A stretch of DNA of 64,000 bases from Molanna angustata (taxonomy: Eukaryota; Arthropoda; Insecta; Trichoptera; Molannidae): contig OY754984.1 in NCBI GenBank assembly GCA_963576475.1, positions 18,253,215 through 18,317,214 on the forward strand, in the 5' to 3' direction. The position numbers were made by a program, and so were the translations under genes. Numbering within the stretch: position 1 is the first letter of the stretch; each line of letters begins with the position of its first letter. The notes under the pieces are model-generated. The model saw only the letters and a list, made by a program, of their open reading frames with translations. It did not search any database and was not told the DNA's origin. This document shows, one piece after another, positions 9,088-21,390 of this stretch.

Positions 9088-12064
9088 TTACATGACAATG
9101 TGAACACTATTGAATACATTTAGCATATTTATACAATTAGAAATAACATAGGATTTTACCAGTTTTTTGAAAATTACAATTGTTTTTGCTGATTTAATTA
9201 AAGTTGGAAGATCGTTAAATATAATAGGTGCTACATAAAAGTAGTTTCTCTGACCAAATAAAGTATTCATTCTATCTGGCCGGAAATTGAGAGAGACACT
9301 GCCTCTAGTCAATCTATTTTGTTGTGATCTAGTAGCTGTATCCAAATTAAAAAAAAACTTGCACAACGCTTGTATGATAAATAATTGTCTAGGGCTAAGT
9401 ACACCTGTCTCTTCATAAAGTTTGTCAGTGGGATAGCGAAAATCTTTTTTATAAATAATTTTCAAAAAAGTTTTTTGCACTATGCAAAGCGGAGCAAGAG
9501 CAGTTTTAGAACACGCTCCCCAACAGCATATGTTATAAGAAATTATTGACTGAATTAATGCATAATACACAGATTGAAGTTCATTAATACCAATTACATT
9601 TCTTAATTCTCTGAAAATATATGTTAGTTTCCGTAACTTTTTTGATAAATTATTGATATGTACATCCCACCTTAGAAATCTATCTAACGTAACACCCAAA
9701 TAACGTATAGAATCCACATTTTCAATTATATCACATTTGCAGTCAGAATAATCTTTACAATTATGAATTTTAAGTGAATACTCTGCTGATGGCACCCCTC
9801 TATTTGAAATACTGAATGTTACAAACTTAGTCTTTTTTATGTTCAGTGTAAGTAAGTTAGAATCAAGCCATTTCTTTACCCTAAGCAAGTCCTTATTACA
9901 TGTGCTGTAAGTCTGATCCCAAGTAGGGGCATGAAAAATCAGTACAGTGTCATCAGCAAAAGTGATTATTTCACCATTGACATTCAGATCACAAAAATCA
10001 TTTATATATACCAGGAATAATATAGGACCAAGCACACTTCCCTGGGGAACTCCATAATTTATATTTTGAAAAGTGCTTCTGTATCCCTGGACCTCAACTA
10101 ATTGTGTTCTGTTTTTTAAATAACTTTCAAACCACAACAGTGGTTCTCTTTTGATCCCCAAAGCTTCAAGTTTCTTAAGAAGCAAACCGTGCGACACAGT
10201 GTCAAAAGCTTTGGCCAGATCTAAGAACACAGCCAGACATTTATTACCAATATCAAGATTTTTAGTTATAGATTTTAGAACACTGAGCAATGCATCACAA
10301 GTACTTTTACCCTCACGAAAACCATATTGATTAGCAGATAAAATATCATTCTTTTCCAAGTATGTCATAATCTGAGTTTTGACAAGTTTTTCAATGATTT
10401 TAGACACTACATATATTGAGTAAGGCTATTAGTCTATAGTTGTTCACGTCATACTTATCACCTCCCTTATATAATGGTATAACTTTAGCTTTTTTACAAT
10501 GTGTAGGGAAATTGCCAGACTCAAAACTGAGGTTAATTATATGGGTAAGGGGCACAGCCAAAGCTGAATTATTTTGTTTGAAAAGAGATGAAGTTAAATG
10601 GTCAACTCCACTGGAGTATCCAGAACTTAATTGATTGATTGTTTTAGTAACATCTAGCACACTAACTTTTTTAAATGAAAATATAGAATTAACAACCTTT
10701 GACGGCCTGAACTCATGAGTTAAATCACTTTCACATTTACCAATGGATTTTATAAGGCTATCAGCAAATTTAAACCCCACATTACTAAAAAAGTTATTAA
10801 CATAGTTTGTGGCTAACTCATAGTTTTTAGACACTTCCACTAAGTCATTATTTATTTTTAACGAGGTAAGAGATTGCGATTTTGTCTTCAAATTGACAGT
10901 TTCTTTGATAATAGACCATTTTTGCTTGATATTATCTCCAACATTATCAAATTTATTCTTGTAATATGAATGTCGAGTGGTCCTGACAATCCTAACGCAC
11001 CAGTTCCTGTAGCCCTTGTAATAGTTGAACAGTTGAATATCATTTGGAGATTTCTGACTTTTCAAATGAAGGCTGTCACGTTTTCGTAGGCAGTTGATAA
11101 CACCTGCAGTTATCCAGGGAGTAAGTTTTTTTATTTTAGGTTTAGAAATATTAGTAATGGTACATTCCTTTAGGCGTTGTTGAAGCAAGTGGATGAAATT
11201 GTTTGTAGCCTCATTCACTTCATCAGTTTCTAGGATTGGTAGCCACGTCTCAAGACTCAAACTATAAGTCAGCTTCGTTTCATCGATTTGAAAAGTCTTT
11301 TTATTTTTAATTGGTGTATGTTTATAAATTTTAGAAGATTCCAATTTCAGTATAACAGCATAATGGTCAGTGATGCTAGTCCGGTAAATAAAGCCAGAAT
11401 GAATAAATTTAGATCTTAACATAATGTGGTCAATACATGATTCTGAGGAATTAGTAATCCTAGTTGCATCATTAATTATAACTTTCAGCTTATGCAAGGC
11501 GATTAGAGATAAATATTCTTGAGTGTTGACATTGTCATGATCCAGAACATTGATATTTACATCACCAATAATTCCTAAATTTTTTTCTTTGGAACTAGTC
11601 AGTAAGAGACCATTTAATGAGCATAAAAATTCAGAAACTGAATGCTGTGATGGAGATCTGTAAATTGCCAAAAATCTTAGGTCTTCTGGCAAATCTATCT
11701 GCAAGCAGTTTGCCCCATAAATAGTCACCTCTGAAACATCTGCTGCAATGCACTGTTTAATGAAGACAACTACTCCATCATTTTGTAATTTATTATTTAC
11801 AGTCTGATAGACTTGATAGTTCGGGAGAGATGGTAAATTATTTTCATGTCGAAGCCAACACTCAGTCAGAATTATAACATCGAATAAATAATCAACAGCA
11901 CTCAAAAGAACACAAAATTGGTCAAAGTTTTTCTGAATAGAACAAATATTCAAACAAATTATTGAAACATTTGCATTTTTCATCATTTCAAAACAGGTAT
12001 GAGGATTACTTATAGTTAATGACAATACATCATTATCCAGATCTGTATTAATAAAGTCATTCAT
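9088..12064 (-). pseudogene. LINE ORF2: endonuclease and reverse transcriptase, frameshifted
   Basis: Two abutting minus-strand frames, 12064-10400 (554 aa) and 10407-9088 (439 aa). The first holds an apurinic-type endonuclease with LTECW (Glu68), GDVNIN (167-172), SCIDHI (209-214) and TDHYAV (232-237), then the start of the RT (VIPLYKGGD, NYRLIALLN). The second holds FLDLAKAFDT (61-70), GVPQGSVLGP (from 119) and the catalytic FADD (150-153). The reading frame is lost in an AT run near 10410-10425; losing one AT unit would explain it. All catalytic residues I can see are intact, so this single indel may be the only inactivating change. It copied the element by target-primed reverse transcription. 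Confidence 0.85.
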
Positions 12065-12104
12065 TTTTTTAATTTCTATTCCCTGTTATCATATAACTCT
12101 TGAG

Positions 12105-12890
12105 TTATATGAGTTTCTTTAGATCATTTAGACATTTTATCACACTGATCCTCGATTCATTTTCAGAATTTTTGCGAATGAAAATCTTGTTGCGCTTGAA
12201 CCAGACATATTTGTAATTCATATCTTTAGCCCATTGTTTAGTTTTCCACAGAAGCTCCTTATAGTAAGGTGTAATCACCTCCCCAATAAAAACTGAAGTA
12301 TTGCTCTCTCTTGCCTTCTTACGAGCACTTAACAACTCTTGTTGGGCTTCATCCGTCTTAAACCGTAGCATGATTTTTTTTAATTTCTTTTTTTCCTTTG
12401 ATCTGTCTGGGTAAACAAAAACATTATCGACAGTATCAGGGTCGATTTCAATGCCAAGCGCATCGAAAGACCTAATAAAAGTCTTCAATGGGGGCTCTTC
12501 AGGCAGTGCATCAAGTCCAGATATCTCAACACACTTTTCACTAATTATACATTGTTCAAGATCAGCAAGTTGGATTTCTAGTTTATTTATTTTCAGATCT
12601 TTTATCAAGTTTTCGTTTTCCAGATGATCTACATTTTTTTTTAAATCCAAGATCTTAGTCATATTGTTAGTCATTTCATCATATTGTTTGCTAATGAATT
12701 CAATGTTTTTTATGACTTCACTCAGCTCAGTTTCAAGATTCTTTTTAATAGTAGAGATTTCAAACTCAATCTTCTCAAAGACTTCTAGTTTCATTTCATT
12801 CAATTTTTTATCCAAGTATTTCATAATTCGATCATACTGATCATCAGATTCCATAGTTTTAGCTCTTGTTTGTACAGGATTTTGAGGCAT
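12105..12890 (-). CDS. LINE ORF1 protein, coiled coil plus FP-like C-terminus
   Basis: An intact 261-aa frame starting at MPQNPVQTRAK. I chose this Met because upstream in-frame codons are phenylalanine-rich low complexity from a poly(T) tract. Residues about 15-120 are charged heptad-like sequence (KLNEMKLEVFEKIE..., NLETELSEV) predicting a coiled coil. The C-terminal 90 or so residues (YYKELLWKTKQWAKD, YVWFKRNKIFIRKN) resemble the baculovirus FP-protein C-terminal domain found in many insect LINE ORF1s. Such proteins are thought to bind the element's RNA and form the RNP. It ends 40 bp before ORF2. Confidence 0.85.
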   Translation of the reverse strand: MPQNPVQTRAKTMESDDQYDRIMKYLDKKLNEMKLEVFEKIEFEISTIKKNLETELSEVIKNIEFISKQYDEMTNNMTKILDLKKNVDHLENENLIKDLKINKLEIQLADLEQCIISEKCVEISGLDALPEEPPLKTFIRSFDALGIEIDPDTVDNVFVYPDRSKEKKKLKKIMLRFKTDEAQQELLSARKKARESNTSVFIGEVITPYYKELLWKTKQWAKDMNYKYVWFKRNKIFIRKNSENESRISVIKCLNDLKKLI

Positions 12891-13499
12891 TTTCAGATAA
12901 TGTTCACAAAACAAAAAAAAAAAAAAAAATATATTGAAGTTATGGTCACCCCAATACCAAATTTGTTTACACTCAAATGTAATTGTTGCAAATAAAAAAA
13001 AACACAACATGTCTTCACCATACAAAGATAATATTAACACTGATTGAGAGCTAAACGTGGGGGAACAAATACTGTATTTCATTGTAAACGCATACTTAAT
13101 AAAATACACTTTCTGGGTCTCGCCGTGCCAAATTTAACCACTTATTTCTCGTTCATATTCGCGTGGGACGAAAACAAATACCTCAGTAAGTGTTTTTTCG
13201 ACGTGTTTGTACATTTTGGGACCGCCCAACACTTATGCACTTTTGAATTTATTTTAAATACACAAATCGTCTTAGAATACATATAGTAGTGATATGCGGT
13301 TTACGAAACCGTGACGGCACCGTCAGCTCCGACGGACGCCATTACACTGCAAGCATTTTTTGACGTAAATGTCAAATTGGATTTTGAAATGGCAATTTTT
13401 GCTACTAAACCTTTATTTTATGTAGAAATGTATATATATTTGAAAACAGTGGATGCGTAAAAACATCGCGAGATAGTTTCTCAAAATTAGTCATCATGC

Positions 13500-14125
13500 C
13501 TATTGTATCGATGACCCCAACCTTCATTATCTCTCACGGGACCGACGATGTTCTGAAGATCCTTCTCTCGAATGCCGCAATGGATCCCTCTAGAGCCTTC
13601 GATGCCCAGGTTTCAGAAGCACATGTCAGGACCGGCTTTCTCAATATGTATGTGGTATGTATCATGATGTATTCAATAAATCTTCTTCGTCTTCTTTTCA
13701 GCCTAATCCCGTCCACTCCTGGGCGAAAGCCTCCTCCATCTCCTTCCACCCCACTGTATATTATGCCTTGAGCAACCAATTGACACCAGCATGACGGCTG
13801 ATGTCATCTCGCCATCTCATTGGCAGTCTTCCAACACCTCTGGCTGTCATTCTCGGTCTCCAAGCCAACACTATCTTTGGCCCTCTGTCTTCGGGGTATC
13901 TCGCCACGTGGCCCGCCCATCTGCACTTCAGGGTAAGAATGCGGTGGACGACATCAACCATTTTTGTTCTTTCCTTGATGGTGCCATTTCGCACCCTGTC
14001 TCTCAGACTTAATCCTAACATGGCTCTTTCCATGGCTCTTTGGGTGAATCTTAGTTATTCAGCACTTTTCTGAGTCATAGTCTTCAAGCCATAAGTAGCT
14101 ACTGGCAGTACACATGTCTCATAAA
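13500..14125 (-). pseudogene. Two RTE-like LINE C-terminal fragments
   Basis: The larger piece (14125-13690) encodes RAMERAMLGLSLRDRVRN, CRWAGHVARYPEDRG and GVGRLPMRWRDDISRHAG, the classic RTE-like C-terminus, ending in WKEMEEAFAQEW in another frame. The smaller piece (13625-13500) encodes SETWASKALEGSIAAFERR, an equivalent region of a second copy or family. Frames are broken; both copies are dead. Confidence 0.75.
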
Positions 14126-14729
14126 CTTTCCGTTTCAGGTTTTTTGAAGATGTAGGCTAATCTCCTAAAAGCTACCCAACTTAGTCCAGTTCGTCTCTTT
14201 ATTTCGACCGTTTGGTTTTATCGACCAATTTTAAAAAATACATGATTAAAAATGTGATACGGTAGAGTGTATCATTTTGAATACCACAAAATATTATATC
14301 ACGTTCATCAAAAGTTACATATGCTTATAAGGAAAAGTTTCTCCTAAACCAAAACCCTCTCATCTAGTTTATTATGTTCTCGTAGTAGTTAGTGAATGCA
14401 TATATTCCTTCCAGTACTAAAAACATTATTTACAATGAGCAAAACATAATACATTGTTGTGGAAAGTTGTTGTTATATAGTAAAAATATATTTTCCACAC
14501 ATTATTTAGGTTATGTCAGCGTATCCCAACATCTTGGTGAATCATTTAATTTTAAACTGCTGTATTCTGTGATAAAACTGTATGCAGGGGAGTTCAGCCT
14601 TTGTACAGTGTATGACAGTAAATTATTTTTTATTCAAATTCACCCTTTCAAATCAAAAGCGAGTTATTTAATATGACAATTGTCGTGTGTCCAAAGAAAT
14701 AAACGATATGAAGGCCCCCATTCACGATC

Positions 14730-15640
14730 GTGCCATCCTTCCAAATGGCTTGCTATCACTCAAAATGCACTCGTGGATGTCAAAACCCGCGCACCCCAAT
14801 TGGCCTGACACACCGTGTCAGGACACCGGGAGCTTAAAGGCCGACTATTTGAGTTAGGCCTAGCGGTGGATCCATGGTGTGCTTGTGGTACCGGTGCCCA
14901 GAATGCAGAGCATATCCTTTGGGAGTGCCCTTTGTTGATGGATGCCAGGTAGAATATGATAGGAGGTATGTGTGCTGGCACCGCCCGGCCAGTCTGGTTT
15001 GGTGAAGTGCTGGCGAACCATCACAATGTTGCTCGTTTCGAAGAGTTTGTTGATGTGTGGGTTTCACGCTGGGATGAGCTCCGGAGACCGGGTTTACCCC
15101 CGGTCGAAGGTCTCGTACAGCGGTGGGCCTAATCTGGCCTGGAGTGATGCTGTGGCGGAGTGGTCGATGACTCGTTGACGTTTCGTGCCGTCCCTTCTCC
15201 CTTCGTGGAGGTGTCTAATCAAGTGCCCCCATCTGGGTGGGTCCTCCTTCCTCGCGTCGAGGTTAGCTATCGCACCTGGTGATGCGGGTGCGATGGCTCT
15301 TTTGGAATATCGGGACGCCTCTGTCCTGGCTCCCTCACCTATTTATCTAAGGCTTAAGACTAAGACAGTAGTATTAAGACAATTAGCTTGTCTTAATAAG
15401 ATGTAAAGTTATAGTATGATGCTAGTTATAAGTAGTTATAAGTACCTAGAAATTAAGATTAGTTTTATTTAGTAAGGTGCATTAGGTAGGCTTCATCCTT
15501 GAATGAGGGCACTGAGAGTCTATAATTTAGCAGGCGGGGTTTGTTGGGGGAGCCCATCCGGCAAACTCCGAGCCCGCCTGCGTAAAAAGATTTGCAAGTA
15601 AGTGCGGGTAAAGAGGTGCTAACGCGCCTGAGATACCCGG
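14730..15640 (+). pseudogene. R1-clade LINE 3' end
   Basis: One plus-strand frame reads FELGLAVDPWCACGTGAQNA then EHILWECPLLMDA, followed after a stop by FEEFVDVWVSRWDELRRP. The C-x-C-G...H-x4-C cluster after RNase H is typical of R1-clade elements. The segment is clearly richer in G+C than its neighbours. The 3' UTR seems to run to about 15640 (GGGTAAAGAGGTGCTAACG). In-frame stops show it is degenerate. Confidence 0.7.
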
Positions 15641-15649
15641 GTAAGCGGT

Positions 15650-16925
15650 GAGTGACTTTCAGTGGCCTGACACACCAAAATGGAATTCCAAACGATCGAA
15701 ACTCCGTAGTGCCGGTACAGACGGCGCGGCGTATTTCGCTGTTGTTTTGATAAATATCATATTTATTGCACTGGATTCAGGTCTCTTGGAAGCAATTGTC
15801 TTATGGCGAATAACCATCTCTGTACACTTGATTGTCAATAAATCAAATATCTCGAATTTATTAATATTTAGTGGCAACTAAATATTACTAAATTCCAGAT
15901 ATTTTTTTCCAGCATATAAGTGGCAACAAAATTGCTCATAATTTTCTAATTAATATTTTTTCTAGCACGCAGACCACAGGTTTGGCATAACTGCCGCGCA
16001 GGGAAGTCCAACTCCCAGTGCAATATTGTCACAGTATCTGGTCTCTTTCTATCCGCAGAAACATCATATTATTTATTATATACACCGCACAAAACCATCT
16101 TGTGTTTGAAACTTTATTTTATAAACAGAGTACATAGCTTGCATTCAGTATTTGTTCATATGAAATTTAAAATATACAAACTCATTATTTGATTATGACA
16201 CCACTAGTTACTTTGATAAACGAATCATGACCATTATAAAAATGATTCAAATCTATATGGAAGAAACATCCTCGCGTAACATCCTCGCGTCATGCAACTA
16301 TCGATTTGTTGAAGAGAATTCATTTCTCTTAGAGCTTTCGCAGACTTTATAATTGCCAATCAGTATAAAGATATATGCATAATATTACAACGATTCGTAT
16401 CCGCCGATATGACATAAACTAGCAAGCAGTCAAACTTTTGGCCGACTATGTGCCTTCATAACCTTTATAATAATGACTCTGTGCCTTCATTACCTGAGAA
16501 TCCCTAACATAGCTTGGTGCCATTCATCATTTCCACTAAAATAATATTTTTCTGATAATTTTTCTTTTTCGTTTATGATTAATTATTCCTGTTAATTATA
16601 TTGCATTCAAAAACGTGTTACCTTAGGCCAAATTGAAATAGTCCTGCCTTCATTTATGAGTTTGTTCGTAGATCGTTCAGTTAAAGTCGTAGTTCCCATG
16701 CGATTAGTGAATATTGACATAAACACTTCTCAAACACCCTTGACTTTAGGAATTTGGTAGGGGGCCACGATAAGTAGGTACTATGAAGTTTCCTAAAGGC
16801 CGCTCATGCGAGACTCTCTATTTTGATGGTTTGATTATCTCTGACAAAGCATTTGAATATAGCAGGACAAATTTGCAAATTATGAAATTATCGAATCAAA
16901 ATCAACCACGTATTATCGTTTATAT
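15650..16925. other. No recognisable gene or repeat
   Basis: Several short frames but no protein motif, long repeat or RNA gene that I can recognise. A tandem CATCCTCGCGT duplication lies near 16270. Confidence 0.4.
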
Positions 16926-16934
16926 CCCGGTTTG

Positions 16935-17040
16935 AGGAGAAAATAGCCACTATTTGACATATGTTTCCAGGGAGAGGATTGACACTATTTGAGATATATT
17001 TGCAGGGAGAAAATTGCTACTATTGGGTATGTAATCGGCA
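16935..17040. repeat. Three-copy tandem repeat, about 41-bp unit
   Basis: Variants of GGAGAAAATAGCCACTATTT recur three times, each followed by a GATATATTTGCAGG-like stretch. The copies are diverged. Confidence 0.6.
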
Positions 17041-17411
17041 GGTAACGACAACTTAAATGCAGGTTCCATACCGTCCGATAGGTTGCAATGTGATTTCCTG
17101 CACCGTTAACGACAATTTCCCTAACTGCACCCTCGTTACGGTCGATAGTCGTTAAATCGTTAAACTTCATCCGTCGTCGTTACCGTTACGATCCGTCTGG
17201 GTCTATCGGTGAATCGTTCCAACGGAGAAAACTTACAATTTTAATATGACATATGGATTTCATAAAAGTGTTCAAATTTGTGACGTTAGATTTGAATAAA
17301 TTTGAAAATTTAAATTTATTTGTTAAGATAGTTTGAATATTCCTTCTATATCATTCCGTACCCTCCTTTTTTTCCTCATTGCTATGTGAGGTGATATTAT
17401 TATTATTGTAC

Positions 17412-17473
17412 GATTGGTACAATTGTAGATTTTATGTTTTTTTTCTCGCATAAAACCTACTATTGTACCAATC
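17412..17473. repeat. Foldback inverted repeat near a LINE-like tail
   Basis: Arms of about 25 bp, GATTGGTACAATTGTAG... and ...CTACTATTGTACCAATC, around a T-rich loop. The following GGTTGGTTGGAAGAAATTGC (about 17500) is the 3'-end motif shared with family C LINE ends at 34.1 and 38.2 kb and with SINE S2. Confidence 0.65.
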
Positions 17474-18074
17474 TAACTTTAGAGACATCACGTTGCTCGG
17501 GTTGGTTGGAAGAAATTGCCTTATGAGAATAAACCCAATGTTTTGTGTTAAACCCAGTATTACAACAAAAACAGGGGCTGTGCCTAATGAATAACACAAT
17601 TCAAAGTTCAGGTTACCGGCCTAGTGCATATTACATAGATGTCACATTCTATGGAGTTTTTTTGCCCTTGTGTATTCTTGACCATACAGGACAAACATTT
17701 TTTTTTAGATTTTTTGAGAAATTATTACATCACAGTATTTTTGCTTTAAAGTTAAATTCTGATGCTCACGGATAATCAGCCTTGTATTATGAGCTGTTCG
17801 GTTGTGCATATTTAGCCGTGATTCAATTCAACATTAAATTCGCTAGATATTGCTCTATTTTAGTTTGAACGAGTAGTTTAAAATTTGAATTGAAAATTAT
17901 TTTTTTAATTGTTAATGTAACAAAATGCGTTCCTTCAAGACTTGTCTGTTGCAAAGTTATATAAAGTATTAATAATAAATTCATGTAAATAATCAACGTT
18001 GAAACAATCAAAAACGAATCAAATGGTTTCATTATGGTCAATTTCACCAATAACTCATAGATTCATTAATTTTC

Positions 18075-18255
18075 GTAAAACTGGGGGAAGAGTTAGAACC
18101 CAAATTGTGAATGTGGGGCCAAGCAGACAGTAAAGCATATGGTGCGGGACTGCCACCTCGGGAAATATAATGGTACCCTCCGGTATATCCATGAGACAAG
18201 ACCGGAAGCGGTGGACTGACTGACAATGCTGGAACCGAGGCTGTAAATCTTGGAC
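18075..18255 (+). pseudogene. LINE C-terminal zinc-cluster remnant
   Basis: Plus-strand translation gives NCECGAKQTVKHMVRDC, then an in-frame stop (TGA where Trp is expected) and LTMLEPRL. The C-x-C-G-x-x-Q-T...H...C pattern marks the tail of many non-LTR RTs. A related remnant is at 43.5 kb. Confidence 0.65.
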
Positions 18256-18374
18256 GCTGCCCGTATGGGTGAAGACGATGCCTCTACCGGTGCCATACGA
18301 AAAATACTTCAAAATTGGGTAAACTATTTTTGTACATTGTTTAAGACGTTTTACGAAAATTTCCAGGACACTTC

Positions 18375-18765
18375 GCAACTTAATGTACGAGGAAAGACTT
18401 GACTTCTTAAAACTGTCAAAACTGGAAAACTTTCAAAATATTATCAGGCCATTATGACTGTTAAAACATGAAAAATCTCTTTCAATATAGTCATAACACT
18501 AATTTGCGTGGCCATAGCTTAAAACTTGTGAAAAGTAGGTTCTCGACAAATCTTCGAAAACATTTTCTTTCATATAGAGTAGTGAATACTTGGAATAAAC
18601 TGCCCCAACATGTTTTGGATGCTGAAAATGTTAATATTTTCAAGAATAGACTGGATTTTTTTTTGGACACAGCAAAATAATTACAACCAAATAATAAAAT
18701 TCGACAGTGGATATAGGCACATCAGCCTTGGCTGCCTGCCTAAAAATAAATAATAATAATAATAA
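18375..18765 (+). pseudogene. CR1/L2-like LINE C-terminus
   Basis: YEERLDFLKLSKLE-like text (18385-18450) is followed by the frame 18468-18680 (70 aa) containing HSLKLVKSRFSTNLRKHF, YRVVNTWNKLPQHVLDAE and FKNRLDFFLD. This is the usual ending of CR1/L2-type RTs. The 3' UTR includes TCAGCCTTGGCTGCC and ends in (AAT)n. Part of the region between is deleted. Confidence 0.75.
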
Positions 18766-19479
18766 CTATGTACCTTAGACGCTATCCATCAATTGCAACA
18801 AGGTTTCTTAGATTTTGTTCAAATATATTTCTGTACTTTAAATCCACAATTCACCACTCTCTGTACCCGAAACACGACTATGCAGAAATGTGCTTTTAGA
18901 ACTGTCGTGTATCATCCTACCATTTTACATTTCCAGAATATTGTAATAATATATATTCTGGAGTATATACAATAGTATATCTTTAGTTTAGTTTCTAAAA
19001 CATCCGCTTACATCGCCAACGCCACGGTACATTTCATCCGATGTATGAAATTCAGCAGCTATTCTGACAGTTGGTTCAGCGATAAATACATCCTGAAATG
19101 CACAAAGAATGTCTGGGCGTAAATGCAACTTGCTTTATTATACGAGTCTTGTGGTGGGCGGAATAAATCCATTTGGGTTTTGGTCAAAATAAACATGCTT
19201 TCGATAAGTTGTAAGGTTTTTCAAGGAACTGTTAATATTGTTTACCTTCCGCAGTTGAATTTTGTAATAATTTTAATACAAATAATGGTCATAAAAGGTA
19301 AATCAATGTTAGTATACATCATTATTTTATAAAATAAAATGACAATATTCATTCCTTCCCTTGCCATACACCACCTCATTTCAAAAATATGGTGCTGCCT
19401 TTATACCTACTATGGTCATTTCCTCGGTTTTTTATAATTTATGAATAATGTGTATTTTTTTCTATTATTTTTACATGCT

Positions 19480-19655
19480 ACTGTTTTAACCTTTAGTTTT
19501 AGTTTTTAATTATTTTTCAATGATACCTTACATATATTCGATCCACTAAGTGGCTACTCTTTATTGTTCTTACTATATGTAAATGTATATTTTATTGTAA
19601 TTTTATGAATCTGTTGGTTTTTCCTAGTAAAATAAATTAAATAAATAATGATTTT
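19480..19655 (+). repeat. Probable LINE 3' end
   Basis: A short CCACTAAGTGG hairpin, then a T-rich stretch and an AAATAAATTAAATAAATAA tail. This looks like a retroelement 3' end, but there is no coding support. Confidence 0.35.
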
Positions 19656-19759
19656 CGTCTTTTAGTTTAGGTTAGGATTTTTTCTTGTTAACTTTTCTCT
19701 TATAAATGAGCAGGGTATGGTTTTGTTAGGTTATTTATAAGTTTTATGCCGGAATTTAT

Positions 19760-20400
19760 GTGTTTATGTATTTCGAGTTGTGTACTGAGTGTTTAAAATG
19801 CCACCGAGTCCCGCCGACTGCTGTTATAAGATTTGTTAGTGTTAAAGGCCTAAAAGCGATCGATTTTCATCGTGAGATCTGTGCAGTTTACGGAGAAAAC
19901 ATTATGAGTGATGGAATGGTAAGAAAGTGGGTGAGAGCATTTAAAAATGGCCGCACAAATGTGCATGAAGAACAACGGAGTGGGAGTCCTTCGGTCGTTA
20001 ATGAAAGTTTGGTGCAGGAAGTGCACAATAAGGTGAGAGAAAACACACATCTTTTCAATGGGAAATTCTAGATCATCCTCCGTACACCCCTGATCTGGCG
20101 CCCAGTGACTACCATCTGTTCTTTCACTTGAAGAAACACCTGGGCGGTCAGCGTCTTCAAGACGATGACGAAGTCACTACAGTTGTGATGCAGTGGTTAA
20201 CAAGTCAGGCGGCAGACTTCTATGAGGAGGGTCTTCAACTGATACAACGTTATGACAAGTGCCTCAATACTGACGGAAATTATATAGAAAAGGAGATTCA
20301 GGTGCAGGCTTTCATGTAAAAAAAAATATTGAGATATCTTTGCACGTCTTTTTTTAATTTCAAAACGGTACTTACTTAAAAAACACGGTGATAATTCAAA
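19760..20400 (+). pseudogene. Internally deleted mariner transposase
   Basis: The N-terminal part (19760-20071) encodes the helix-turn-helix region (VRKWVRAFKNGRTNVHEEQR, SGSPSV). The next recognisable protein (about 20068-20319, other frame) is the C-terminus: HPPYTPDLAPSDYHLF, with the third catalytic Asp of the mariner DD34D triad, and YDKCLNTDGNYIEKE. Relative to a full mariner transposase of about 345 aa, the middle with the first two catalytic Asp residues is missing. The right end may be near ACGGTACTTACTT; I found no matching left terminal repeat. Not functional. Confidence 0.85.
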
Positions 20401-20904
20401 TGATATCATCAAGGAACAGAAAAATCCTTAATAATAAGAAGAGTTTCAAAAACAAAATGATACATATGTAATATATACTTTGTAATTATTTAAGACCAAG
20501 AGCAGCTATAGCTATCCCATCACTAATAGACGTATGTATGTATGTGTGTGTATTTTATGCTGAAACACCACTTGCTACGTCCTTTTATTATTTAATAATG
20601 TCTACTTGAAAGTTTTCCTTCGCCGTTTGCGGTGATGCAGTTTACCTACATTATAACTATAACAACTACAAGAAGTGCCAGCTATATACATACGTAGGTA
20701 CACTATACTGCTTCTTATTCTTGTGCTTGTACCGCCAACCCACACTGAACTTAAACGACGTAAAATTTTGTAGGTAATGAACTAGAATAATAATAAAATG
20801 AATACCCGAACAGAATAAACATCATAAAATTTAAATGATATGTCTCTGCTGGCTTCTTCAAATACGAGGAAGAATTGGGCTTAGATTTTAAAGATATATT
20901 AAAT

Positions 20905-21390
20905 CATACATACATATATACCATCACGCCGTATCCCTACTTGGGGTAGGCAGAGAGGACTGAACGCCAGACACCTCTATCTTGACATACATGTTTTGCC
21001 TCATTTACATCCATGCATCGCGTCATACATGCTCTCCTATTATTCTGACTTCGTATATTACCATCTTTCAAAATCTCATTTATATGATCATGCCATCTCA
21101 TTCTCGGTCGGCCACGACCTCTCATTCCACTCTTTTCAGCCTTGTATACTTTCTTTGTCAGACGCTCATCGTTCATTCTCTCCACATGTCCGAACCATCG
21201 TAGTGTATTTACTTTCATTCTACTCAAAATATATCTTTCAATCTTGCATTCTCGTCTGATGTCCACATTCCTTATCATATCATAGATCGTTCTACCACAC
21301 ATTCGTCTTAGGGACCTCATTTCCACAGCGTTAATTTTACTTTCATGCGTCTTCTGCCATGTCGATGTCTCACTTGCATATATCAAAACG
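20905..21390 (-). mobile_element. RTE-like LINE 3' fragment
   Basis: Minus-strand frame 21419-20937 contains SETSTWQKTHESKINAVEMR, TLRWFGHVERMNDERLTKK and GRGRPRMRWHDHINEILK, the RTE-like C-terminus. It ends in a GGCGTGATGGT-type 3' end with a short ATGT-rich tail at 20905-20925. The first residues of the frame belong to flanking repeat X, not the LINE. Same family as 27.07-27.43 kb and 34.8-35.6 kb. Confidence 0.8.

Larger units (their letters stand above)
8610..12935 (-). mobile_element. Nearly full-length LINE, family B (CR1/Jockey-like)
   Basis: A two-ORF non-LTR retrotransposon: ORF1 (12105-12890), a 40-bp gap, ORF2 (9088-12064, one frameshift), then about 470 bp of 3' UTR with the conserved hairpin at 8691-8719 and a (AAAT)n tail at 8610-8646. 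The 5' boundary is uncertain: a poly(T) tract lies at about 12911-12929 on the minus strand. A 5'-truncated relative sharing the 3' UTR (CAGTTGGGTACCT, GTGACCACAC) is at 53.63-53.96 kb. This is the most complete element in the window. Confidence 0.85.

Noticed and set aside
13496..14073. Plus-strand frames of 70-90 aa
   Set aside because: They are antisense shadows of the RTE-like C-termini encoded on the minus strand.
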